5,374 nt of DNA from Thermoplasmata archaeon (lineage in GTDB: Archaea; Thermoplasmatota; Thermoplasmata; Thermoplasmatales; Thermoplasmataceae), in NCBI GenBank assembly GCA_021850745.1, contig JAJZKX010000155.1, forward strand, positions 1 through 5,374, in the 5' to 3' direction. Below, piece after piece: positions 1 to 5,149 of the stretch. Position 1 is the first letter of the stretch, and each line of letters opens with the position of its first letter. The position numbers were made by a program, and so were the translations under genes. The notes under the pieces were generated by a model that was given only the letters and a program-made list of their open reading frames with translations, did no database searches and was not told where the DNA came from.

Positions 1-2
1 CC

Positions 3-1076
3 CACCACAGTGAAACCAGGGAACTCATTGACACAAATATTGAAAGAATCAGGAATTTCTGCCTGTTCCAGAAGGGCATGTACAAAGACATGGAATTTGC
101 CACCGATGATGGGGAAACAATTCTTGGGCAGAAGATAATTCCGATCGAATCGGTTGGCGTTTATGTTCCCGGAGGGCGATTCCCGCTGCTCTCCTCTGCA
201 CTTATGGGCATTATTCCATCAAAGGTTGCGGGAGTCAAGAGGATCGTTGCTGCAACACCACCTGGGATGAACAGGCCCCACCCGGCAGTGCTTTACGGGA
301 TAATGAGGGCAGGTGCCACTGAAGTCCTGACAGTTGGTGGGATCCAGGCCATTGGTGCTTTGGCATACGGCACTGAATCAGTTGGAAAGGTAGACAAGAT
401 CTGCGGACCTGGAAATAAGTTCGTCAACGAGGCAAAGAGACAGGTTTTCGGCACAGTAGGCATAGACCTCCTTGCAGGGCCAAGCGAAGTCCTCGTGGTT
501 GCAGATGAGTCTGCCAGTGAGAGCACAGTTGCCTACGATCTTCTGGCGCAGGCAGAGCACGATGTTGCAGCCAGGTCATGCCTTGTAACGACCTCAAAAG
601 AGCTTGCACTCGCTGTTAACGCCAACATGCAAAGGTATATCGATTCCCTTGAAACAAGAGAAATACTCAAGGAATCGTGGGAGAAACATGGGTCCGTAGT
701 GCTGTGCCATACCATTCAAGAGGCGCTGGAATACACAAACCAGTATGCACCTGAGCATCTGGAGCTGCACCTGAACCAGGACAACACCAAACTGGCATAC
801 GAGAAGCTCCATAATTACGGATCACTGTTCCTGAATGAATCTACGCCGGTTGTGTTCTCGGACAAGCTCATCGGGACAAACCACACCCTTCCAACGCAGA
901 CTGCGGCTAGATATACTGGAGGCCTCTCAGTCGGTGCATTCCTCAAGATCCTCACATACCAGAAAATTAAAGGGGATTCCGCCCTGAAGAATATTTCAGT
1001 AAGGGCGATGAAACAGAGCCTTGTGGAAGGCCTTGCTGGACATGCAAAATCGGCTGAAATAAGAATTCCAAAATAA
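3..1076 (+). CDS. hisD: Histidinol dehydrogenase family protein (HisD/HpsN-like), 5' truncated
   Basis: The frame is open from the first complete codon at base 3 to TAA at 1074-1076, giving 357 visible residues. Family members have about 430, so roughly 70 N-terminal residues lie off the left edge, and the ATG at 78 is internal. HisD oxidises L-histidinol to L-histidine with two NAD+ and one Zn2+, in the cytoplasm. Numbering from the internal Met at 78, I see GVYVPGGR (27-34), the nucleotide-site stretch VDKICGPGN (105-113), the zinc ligands Q158 and H161 in AQAEHD, the catalytic pair E226-H227 in YAPEHLEL, D262, and H322 near the C-terminus. All key catalytic and zinc residues are therefore present. 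The C-terminal block (GTNHTLPT, then AARYTGGLSVG, then FLK and TYQK) resembles the sulfopropanediol dehydrogenase (HpsN) branch more than E. coli HisD, although HpsN itself has SEH where this has PEH. No other his gene is visible. The family call is firm; the substrate is not. Confidence 0.9.
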   Translation, partial: HHSETRELIDTNIERIRNFCLFQKGMYKDMEFATDDGETILGQKIIPIESVGVYVPGGRFPLLSSALMGIIPSKVAGVKRIVAATPPGMNRPHPAVLYGIMRAGATEVLTVGGIQAIGALAYGTESVGKVDKICGPGNKFVNEAKRQVFGTVGIDLLAGPSEVLVVADESASESTVAYDLLAQAEHDVAARSCLVTTSKELALAVNANMQRYIDSLETREILKESWEKHGSVVLCHTIQEALEYTNQYAPEHLELHLNQDNTKLAYEKLHNYGSLFLNESTPVVFSDKLIGTNHTLPTQTAARYTGGLSVGAFLKILTYQKIKGDSALKNISVRAMKQSLVEGLAGHAKSAEIRIPK

Positions 1077-1098
1077 TTTTCCCATTTTTCTCTTTTTA
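1077..1098 (+). terminator. T-rich transcription terminator after the HisD-family gene
   Basis: Immediately after the stop codon come three closely spaced T-runs (TTTT, then TTTTT after CCCA, then TTTTT after CTC). Oligo-T tracts without a strong hairpin are the usual archaeal intrinsic termination signal. Nothing else in these bases suggests coding. Confidence 0.5.
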
Positions 1099-1099
1099 A

Positions 1100-1259
1100 G
1101 AAATTTATTTTATCAGGTCTATTTCCTGGAATGGCATATTGATAATACCGGATCAGTTTAACATGTCACCAGAAGCTTTTATTTCAGATGCCAGTGCGCG
1201 ACTGCTATGAATTGCTACCAGGAAGCATTGTCGGTAAATTGGTACTGGTGAAGGTGTAA
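1100..1259 (+). pseudogene. Possible decayed C-terminal fragment of a medium-chain (zinc/quinone-type) dehydrogenase
   Basis: One frame, open from 1100 to a TGA at 1208, contains MSPEAFISDASAR (from 1163). The next frame picks up around 1200 as DCYELL followed by GSIVGKLVLVKV and a TAA at 1257-1259. The ending 'GK-[LIV]-VL-x-V-stop' after an 'ELL..G' helix is typical of the C-terminus of medium-chain alcohol dehydrogenases and quinone oxidoreductases. The two pieces join into one plausible tail if a single extra base near 1199 is ignored. No catalytic or Rossmann domain is present, so this would be only a scrap of about 50 residues. The similarity is judged by eye on a short stretch and could be chance. 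A small intact gene starting at the ATG at 1188 (23 codons) is an alternative. Confidence 0.3.
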
Positions 1260-1285
1260 GGTTCCCCGATGGAAAACGGGGTTCC
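1260..1285. repeat. Small inverted repeat, possible hairpin between converging units
   Basis: CCCCG (1264-1268) can pair with CGGGG (1277-1281) around an 8-base loop. Outer GG (1260-1261) and CC (1284-1285) add two pairs after two T-T mismatches. It sits 33 bases past the stop codon of the minus-strand DUF4256 gene and could stabilise its transcript end, but no clear T-run follows on that strand. The role is uncertain. Confidence 0.3.
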
Positions 1286-1317
1286 AACTGAGAAGCGCAA
1301 GAATGTATTATTATATA

Positions 1318-1899
1318 TCAGACCTGAAGGGAACCGCGGAATCCTCTGCCTGAGTAGTATGATTCCGCACCGTTGTGGTAAATGAAGACATGATTGTACC
1401 TGCGGTCCCCAAATATTGCTCCACCTAAGTCTCTTATGGCATCTGGGGTCTTCAGCCAACTCGAAGTCTTTGTGTCAAACTTGCCTATATTCTGGAGTTC
1501 TCGGTATTGCTCCTCTGTCAAGAGCTCAATGCCCATGGCTTCGGCCAGGCCTACAGCACTGTTTTCAGGCTTGAATTCCTTTCTCTCCTCAAGGGCCCTC
1601 TGGTCATAGCAGAGGCTTCTCCTCCCCTTAGGAGATTCTGCTGAGCAGTCATAGAAGATATATCTCCCAAGTTTTTCGTCGTAGCCCACCACGTCAGGCT
1701 CCCCCCCAGTCAATTCCATTTCGTGCAGGGATCTGAGTTTCTCCGGACTGGCTTCAAGCCTTTCCTGTATCTTCCGCCATTCAAGGTCCCTGTGCCGGTT
1801 GGGATATGCTTCGAACCTGGCTCTGAGAATGCTCATCAGTTCATCCTGCTCTTCTTTGGAAAAATCTTTTCCTCTGGCACCGTTTGGGGACTTTGGCAT
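1318..1899 (-). CDS. DUF4256 family protein
   Basis: This 193-residue protein matches my memory of the DUF4256 family (about 185-190 residues, mainly bacterial), whose molecular function is unknown. Hallmarks along the protein are RFEAYPNRHRDLEW (28-41), EMELTGGEPDVVGYD (60-74), YIFYDCSAESPKGRRSLCYD (80-99), AMGIELLTEEQYRELQ (121-136), FDTKTSSWLKTP (141-152) and YHNGAESYYSGRGFRGSL (174-191). It is soluble, with no signal peptide or membrane segment, and is rich in charged residues. The frame stays open 22 codons further upstream to 1965, but I chose the ATG at 1897-1899. The TATA-like box at 1923-1928 lies inside that extension, 23 bases before this ATG, and family similarity begins only after it. 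The gene diverges from the HAD phosphatase and converges on the HisD-family gene. The family call is strong; the function is unknown. Confidence 0.9.
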   Translation of the reverse strand: MPKSPNGARGKDFSKEEQDELMSILRARFEAYPNRHRDLEWRKIQERLEASPEKLRSLHEMELTGGEPDVVGYDEKLGRYIFYDCSAESPKGRRSLCYDQRALEERKEFKPENSAVGLAEAMGIELLTEEQYRELQNIGKFDTKTSSWLKTPDAIRDLGGAIFGDRRYNHVFIYHNGAESYYSGRGFRGSLQV

Positions 1900-1922
1900 G
1901 AAGATTGTATTTTCCTTGTGGG

Positions 1923-1928
1923 TATAAA
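1923..1928 (-). promoter_or_regulatory. TATA box of the DUF4256 gene (leaderless)
   Basis: On the minus strand the sequence reads GGCTTTATACCC, with TTTATA ending 23 bases before the ATG at 1899. This is the distance expected if transcription starts at or next to the start codon. There is no Shine-Dalgarno sequence just before the ATG (CAATCTTC). The box decides the start codon of this gene. Confidence 0.6.
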
Positions 1929-2001
1929 GCCCTCTGTCCATCGGGGGGCATTTTAGATGCAGCATTTGCTGTATGCATTCGATCAGCTATTCCGCCCCCT
2001 T

Positions 2002-2019
2002 GGGAAGAGTTAAATTCCC
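2002..2019 (+). promoter_or_regulatory. Promoter of the HAD gene with overlapping inverted repeat
   Basis: The AT-rich stretch GTTAAATT (2009-2016) ends 27 bases before the ATG at 2044 and is the best TATA candidate. It is embedded in GGGAAGAGTTAAATTCCC, whose ends GGGAA and TTCCC form a 5-bp inverted repeat. A repressor bound here would cover the TATA box. The box is weaker than those of the neighbouring genes, and the operator idea is an inference. Confidence 0.35.
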
Positions 2020-2043
2020 GATGCACCTCTTGACCCGTAAAGA

Positions 2044-2775
2044 ATGAAGCTTTCGAGCCCAAGGGCCATTTTGCTCGATCTTGACGATACCATTCTTGCC
2101 TTTGAATCAATAAAGGAAAAGTGCTGGAACATTGTTGCAGTGGATTATTCAGCACAGCTTGGCGGCATACCTCCTGGCGAATTTGTAAGTACGGTCATGA
2201 AATGCTCGGAATGGTTCTGGTCTGATGCAGAGAGAGGGAGGGCATGGAGGCAGGATCTTGGTGCAGCGAGGGTTGAAATCCTTGGCATGGCCATGGGAGA
2301 ACTAGGCATATACAATGAGGACACGTGCCGGCAAATAGCCGGATATTATTCCAGGCTGAGGACGGAGAAAATAGAGCTGATACCTGGGGCTCTTGACACC
2401 GTAATGGCTTTCAGGAAAAGTGGGATCAAAACTGCCCTTATAACAAACGGAAGCTCTGAATCTCAGAGGCAGAAAATAGACCGGTTCGGCCTCGGAGAGC
2501 ACTTTGACCAGATCCTCATAGAAGGTGAAAACGACTTCGGCAAGCCGGATGAACGGATCTACAGGAAGGCGCTTAACGGATTGGGAATTGAAGCTGAGGA
2601 TGCCTGGATGATTGGCGACAATATCGTATGGGATGTGCTGGCCCCGCAGAAGCTTGGAATCAAGGGTATCTGGGTTGACTACAGGAATCAGGGGTTCAAG
2701 AGCAGGAATGGGAGAAGGCCTTTCCTCCGCATCAATTCCCTGCCTGAGATCCTTGTTCACATGGACCTGCACTGA
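2044..2775 (+). CDS. HAD superfamily hydrolase (subfamily IA, phosphatase-like)
   Basis: This complete 243-residue cytoplasmic enzyme has all four HAD motifs. Motif I is LLDLDDT (10-16), with D12 as nucleophile and D14 as acid/base. Motif II is ALITNGS (131-137), with T134. The motif III lysine is K167 in FGKPDE. Motif IV is MIGDNIVWD (189-197), with D192 and D197 for Mg2+. A helical cap of about 90 residues between motifs I and II (roughly 20-112) marks the C1-cap group that includes phosphoglycolate phosphatases, YjjG-type nucleotidases and N-acylneuraminate-9-phosphatase. The pattern TNG-x4-QRQKI plus GEND-FGKPD-xRIY fits the YjjG/NANP-like side best. The substrate cannot be told from sequence; a phosphate monoester such as a nucleotide or sugar phosphate is likely. 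The ATG at 2044 is preceded by no Shine-Dalgarno sequence but by an AT box at 2009-2016. The gene diverges from DUF4256 and lies 66 bases upstream of the methyltransferase. Confidence 0.9.
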   Translation: MKLSSPRAILLDLDDTILAFESIKEKCWNIVAVDYSAQLGGIPPGEFVSTVMKCSEWFWSDAERGRAWRQDLGAARVEILGMAMGELGIYNEDTCRQIAGYYSRLRTEKIELIPGALDTVMAFRKSGIKTALITNGSSESQRQKIDRFGLGEHFDQILIEGENDFGKPDERIYRKALNGLGIEAEDAWMIGDNIVWDVLAPQKLGIKGIWVDYRNQGFKSRNGRRPFLRINSLPEILVHMDLH

Positions 2776-2810
2776 TTCTCTGGTGTTTCAGCCATAAGTT
2801 GGATCAATGC

Positions 2811-2817
2811 ATAAATA
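2811..2817 (+). promoter_or_regulatory. TATA box of the methyltransferase gene (leaderless)
   Basis: ATAAATA (within GCATAAATACCC) ends 24 bases before the ATG at 2842. This spacing places the transcript start at about the start codon. The 66-base gap after the HAD stop codon therefore contains an independent promoter, so the methyltransferase need not depend on read-through from the HAD gene. Confidence 0.6.
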
Positions 2818-2841
2818 CCCTGATGTTTCTTATGGGTAATT

Positions 2842-3420
2842 ATGGAACCGGATTTTGGAACCTACCACCATTCCACGCCTGATGAATCCAGGAAAATGAG
2901 GGAAAAAGCAGGGAAGGTTTTCTCCTCACTGTTCCTTTCCCTGTATCCTGCCGACGCTGAACTGAGAATCCTTGACGCTGGATGCGGACTTGGGTTCATG
3001 TCGAGCATTGCTGCCGGTTGCTTCCATAATTCAAGGATAACCGCTGTCGACATCTTCCAGCATGATAGCCTTTCAGATGCTTCACTTGAAAGGGCAGAAG
3101 CAAACATGGAAATTCTTGGTATAGGCTCAAGAGTGGAAATTCTTCAGCATGACCTGATAAACCCTCTGCCTTTTGGCGCCGATTTCGACCTTGCCATATC
3201 CAGCCTGGTTTTCCATAACCTGGGGAAGAGGAGGTTCGAAGGCTACCAGACTGTTTTTTCTGCACTTAAAAGTGGCGGCTATTTCATCATCGGAGACCTG
3301 TTCCCATCCCTGAAGAAAGACATGGATTTCTTCAGCAGATTTTCATCGGCAGTCAGGGAAGAGGGTGAAGAAGGTTCCGGAGAGTGGTCGTACAGGATCC
3401 TCGCCATGAAGAAGAAATGA
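2842..3420 (+). CDS. Class I SAM-dependent methyltransferase
   Basis: This complete 192-residue soluble protein has a Rossmann-type methyltransferase core. The SAM-binding motif I is ILDAGCGLGF (43-52). The acidic end of beta-2 that holds the ribose hydroxyls is D70 in ITAVD. The adenine-contact region is LQHDLINPLPF (101-111), with D104. Motif IV is DFDLAISSLVFHNL (114-127), and the later strand is GGYFIIGDLF (145-154). It has the size and order of the small-molecule (UbiE/Methyltransf_11-like) group, but nothing shows the acceptor. The N-terminal segment (1-40) is helical and lacks the DNA-methylase NPPY motif, so a DNA amino-methylase is unlikely. The C-terminus is short and charged (EEGEEGSGEW, ending MKKK). 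The start at 2842 is supported by the TATA-like box 24 bases upstream. It converges with the split transporter. The family is confident; the substrate is unknown. Confidence 0.88.
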   Translation: MEPDFGTYHHSTPDESRKMREKAGKVFSSLFLSLYPADAELRILDAGCGLGFMSSIAAGCFHNSRITAVDIFQHDSLSDASLERAEANMEILGIGSRVEILQHDLINPLPFGADFDLAISSLVFHNLGKRRFEGYQTVFSALKSGGYFIIGDLFPSLKKDMDFFSRFSSAVREEGEEGSGEWSYRILAMKKK

Positions 3421-3581
3421 TTTTTCAGGGATTGAGGAAAGGCCACCCCATTCCCGCTTTGTCCATTATGGTCCTGGCCAGTCTCCTAGACCGCATTCTG
3501 TTTTAAATACAAATGCCAGGGCTGCTGCTTCTGAAAAACTTCCATGCTGGCATGCATCAAAAGGCGACTGAGTGTAATCCG
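3421..3581. other. Convergent intergenic region with T-run and inverted repeat
   Basis: These 161 bases separate the end of the methyltransferase (+) from the end of the split transporter (-). TTTTT directly follows the methyltransferase stop codon (3421-3425) and may end that transcript. ATGCCAG (3513-3519) and CTGGCAT (3547-3553) form a 7-bp inverted repeat around a 27-base loop; read on the minus strand, the loop includes a TTTTT. It could help end the transporter transcript. TTTAAATA (3502-3509) resembles a TATA box, but no convincing gene follows it. No gene or RNA gene is recognised here. Confidence 0.35.
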
Positions 3582-3932
3582 CTATCCTGAAATCCTTACC
3601 TCAGGGGATTCAACTTCACCCATTCTCTTGCTGAAAGGCCTCGAGATTGCCATGTAGAGGAATGCCACAAGAAGGGAGCCCACGGCAATGTAATCCCAGT
3701 ATGTTGAACCAAAATTGCGCAGAGCATAAAGGAGCCAGAGGCCGACCAGAGCCCCCGCAAAAGAGCCGCTGGCGATTATGAGGTTGTACACTCCGATGTA
3801 AGAGCCTTTCAGGTAACCGGGGGCGATTGTGGTTACTATGGCCTGGGTAGTCGGAGATAGGAAATCTTCACCAACGGTGGATATTGTCATAGAAAGCAGG
3901 AGTATCCCAAGGGATGGAACTGCAGAAAGCAC
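3582..3932 (-). CDS. MFS transporter, C-terminal part (frame-shifted; restart at GTG or frameshift product)
   Basis: This 116-residue frame begins at a GTG (3930-3932) whose first base... on the minus strand is the last base of the TAG that closes the upstream frame. It ends at TAG (3582-3584). It supplies what the upstream part lacks: a hydrophobic helix (about 2-20, LSAVPSLGILLLSM), the family-typical loop STVGEDFLSPTTQAIV (18-33), a helix at about 46-70 (GVYNLIIASGSFAGALVGLW), and a last helix at about 80-97, followed by a charged cytoplasmic tail. Upstream part plus this part total about 413 residues, the usual MFS length. GGAGG lies 7 bases before the GTG, an ideal ribosome binding site, while other genes here lack one. 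It may be made by reinitiation or by -1 frameshifting, or the gene may simply be broken. A fragment with three or four helices would not transport alone. Confidence 0.75.
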   Translation of the reverse strand: MLSAVPSLGILLLSMTISTVGEDFLSPTTQAIVTTIAPGYLKGSYIGVYNLIIASGSFAGALVGLWLLYALRNFGSTYWDYIAVGSLLVAFLYMAISRPFSKRMGEVESPEVRISG

Positions 3933-3946
3933 TACAAACCCTCCTC
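3930..3946 (-). promoter_or_regulatory. Frame junction in the MFS gene: internal RBS, stop/start overlap and slippery heptamer
   Basis: Read on the minus strand, the junction is GAGGAGGGTTTGTAGTG. GAGGAGG (3946-3940) is a strong Shine-Dalgarno sequence. TAG (3934-3932) shares its G with a GTG start (3932-3930), 7 bases after GGAGG. In the upstream frame the codons GAG GGT TTG contain G-GGT-TTG (3941-3935), which fits the X-XXY-YYZ form of -1 slippery sites and moves exactly into the downstream frame (next codon GTA). One extra G in the G-run would also restore one continuous frame, so a sequence error or mutation is equally compatible. Confidence 0.5.
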
Positions 3947-4825
3947 ATATAAGAGGACGCCAACTCCCCTCCACACCATTGAATTACCTTTTCCGGTCAT
4001 GACCCTCAGCAATGGGAGTTGCAGGATCACCACTAAGATTCCATTTAGGGCCCATATGTACCCAAGATCCATGAATGGCAGGTTTGAGAGTACCACCGTG
4101 TAAACTGTTAGCGAAGTGCCTCTCTGCCTGGTGAAGAATGCAAGAAGTATTCCAATGGCGATGAAAATGAGGAAAAACCTGTCGCCCTTTACAGTATCCC
4201 GGAAAAGGCGCTTTTTAACTTCGTTTGTTTGGGATGGCTTATAAGTCTCGCTCATGAAGAGGTACAGCATCACAACTTCTGCTGCAGTGGCTATGCTTGC
4301 TATCAGGAATATGTACTGCAGGCCGTAGCCTGCAAGGTATGCGCCAACGAGCGGGCCGGTTGCAATTCCGAGGTTTGCCATCACCCTGATCAGGGTGAAT
4401 CCTGAGAGCCTGTCACTGACAGAAGTGATGTCCGCAACCGCAGCCTGGACGGCAGGGTACTGCACAGCGTTTATGACAATGGTGCTGTACCATGACCCGA
4501 TTGCAAGGAAGACAAAATGCGGTATTGCGACAGAATAAAAAACTGCGAGATAGGCTATGACACCTGGAATCTGTGAATAGACAAGGATGCTCCTCCGCCC
4601 AATCCTGTCGGTCCACCTCCCTGCAAGGAACTGGACGCCGGCCATGAGAAGGGTCGCAAATCCTAGGAGCAGCCCGGTAAGAATGAAGCTGAGGTGATAA
4701 ACGCTTATGAAAACAAGTGGAAGAAATACGAAAGTTGAGCCTCTCCCGAATGCCCTTACAAACCTGACTATGCTCAGGATTTTAAGCCTGGGGTCTAGGT
4801 TTCGGAAGTTAAAGCGGTATTCCAT
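3932..4825 (-). CDS. MFS transporter, N-terminal part (helices 1 to about 9)
   Basis: This 297-residue membrane protein starts at the ATG at 4823-4825 and ends prematurely at TAG (3932-3934). It has a short basic N-terminus, then hydrophobic segments at about 13-42, 46-68, 79-98, 101-122, 145-165, 168-192, 216-233, 253-273 and 284 onward. The MFS motif A is GRWTDRIGRR (69-78), between helices 2 and 3. GFTLIRVMANLGIATGPLVG (142-161) matches the helix 4-5 'R...G...GP..G' pattern of drug/H+ antiporters of the MdtH/EmrD kind. A charged central loop (MSETYKPSQTNEVKKRLFRD, 191-210) separates the two halves as usual. The frame breaks inside helix 9 (GVGVLLYEEG), and the remaining helices continue one frame over. 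The likely role is export of a small hydrophobic compound; the substrate is unknown. A second MFS gene starts divergently on the other side of a 324-base gap. Confidence 0.88.
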   Translation of the reverse strand: MEYRFNFRNLDPRLKILSIVRFVRAFGRGSTFVFLPLVFISVYHLSFILTGLLLGFATLLMAGVQFLAGRWTDRIGRRSILVYSQIPGVIAYLAVFYSVAIPHFVFLAIGSWYSTIVINAVQYPAVQAAVADITSVSDRLSGFTLIRVMANLGIATGPLVGAYLAGYGLQYIFLIASIATAAEVVMLYLFMSETYKPSQTNEVKKRLFRDTVKGDRFFLIFIAIGILLAFFTRQRGTSLTVYTVVLSNLPFMDLGYIWALNGILVVILQLPLLRVMTGKGNSMVWRGVGVLLYEEGL

Positions 4826-4853
4826 ATTAAAATTGGAAGAGTATTCCTTCTCC

Positions 4854-4878
4854 TTATTTCTGTTTTCAGAATATATTT
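4854..4878 (-). promoter_or_regulatory. Candidate promoter of the split MFS gene
   Basis: There are two TATA-like choices on the minus strand. AAATAA (4859-4854) ends 28 bases before the ATG at 4825 and would give a nearly leaderless mRNA. AAATATAT (4878-4871) ends 45 bases before it and would give a leader of about 20 bases. AAGGAGAAGG lies between box and gene but is too far from the ATG (about 18 bases) to be a normal ribosome binding site. The plus-strand sequence GGAAGAGTATTCC (4835-4847), an imperfect inverted repeat, lies next to the start and may be an operator. Confidence 0.4.
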
Positions 4879-5100
4879 CAAATTTAGGACCAAAATTTTC
4901 AGTCTCGGGATGGCGACGGGACCCTTTGGAATCAATGCAAACTGTGGAAATTCATTATGACGTGAAACCCCAAACATGGTATCGTCATTTTCTCCCGTAT
5001 TTTTCCATATGATTTCGCCCTGCCATGGCTTACTGAATTTTCATGCCGGGGCAAAAGCCATTTTGGCGGGCCTGCTGAATGGCCTCATGGCTCCTAAGAA

Positions 5101-5122
5101 AGCCTTAAGGGCTAATTTAATA
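5101..5122 (+). promoter_or_regulatory. Promoter of the second MFS gene with adjacent palindrome
   Basis: TTAATAA (5116-5122) ends 27 bases before the ATG at 5150, so the mRNA would be leaderless or nearly so. Directly upstream, AGCCTTAAGGGCT (5101-5113) contains the perfect 8-base palindrome CCTTAAGG (5103-5110) and nearly abuts the TATA box, where a regulator or the BRE contacts would lie. Confidence 0.5.
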
Positions 5123-5149
5123 AAGTCTTGATTATTCTTTTTTAGTCTT

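Larger units (their letters stand above)
4826..5149. other. Divergent promoter region between two MFS transporter genes
   Basis: These 324 bases hold no convincing gene. The small frames crossing it have no family features. The left edge carries the promoter of the minus-strand transporter and the right edge that of the plus-strand one. In between are several short ATGGC/GCCAT elements: a palindrome GCCATGGC (5022-5029), GCCATTTTGGC (5057-5067), and two direct ATGGC copies (5079-5083, 5087-5091), with one more at 4910-4914. ATGACG (4957-4962) and CGTCAT (4983-4988) form another inverted repeat. The length is generous for archaeal promoters and leaves room for regulator sites shared by both transporters. 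Confidence 0.45.

Noticed and set aside
293..812. Several minus-strand open frames of 60-77 codons under the HisD-family gene
   Set aside because: They are shadows of a well-conserved coding frame, overlap one another in different frames and show no recognisable motifs.
1207..1251. 14-codon mini-gene 23 bases after a TTTTATT box, overlapping another mini-frame by ATGA
   Set aside because: The spacing looks leaderless, but the peptide is tiny and featureless, and the same bases read better in another frame as a dehydrogenase tail.
1269..1385. 38-residue plus-strand frame (MENGVPTEKRK...) overlapping the 3' end of DUF4256
   Set aside because: It runs antisense into a conserved coding region, has no good ribosome binding site or TATA box at the right distance, and no recognised similarity.
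1841..2155. 104-codon minus-strand frame spanning the DUF4256/HAD divergent region
   Set aside because: It overlaps both the 5' part of DUF4256 and the start of the HAD gene, and covers both promoters. Its translation is low-complexity and resembles no family I know.
2302..2772. 156-codon open frame on the minus strand under the HAD gene
   Set aside because: It lies wholly antisense to a gene with all HAD motifs, its translation shows no family features, and no TATA box or ribosome binding site precedes it.
3502..3581. Possible small RNA downstream of TTTAAATA in the convergent gap
   Set aside because: There is no C/D box pair, no tRNA fold and no start codon at leaderless distance. The region is adequately explained as a terminator zone.
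4707..5012. 101-codon plus-strand frame and a 60-codon minus-strand frame (4795-4977) crossing the MFS divergent gap
   Set aside because: The plus frame begins antisense to MFS helix 1. Neither has family features, and both overlap the promoter of the minus-strand transporter.
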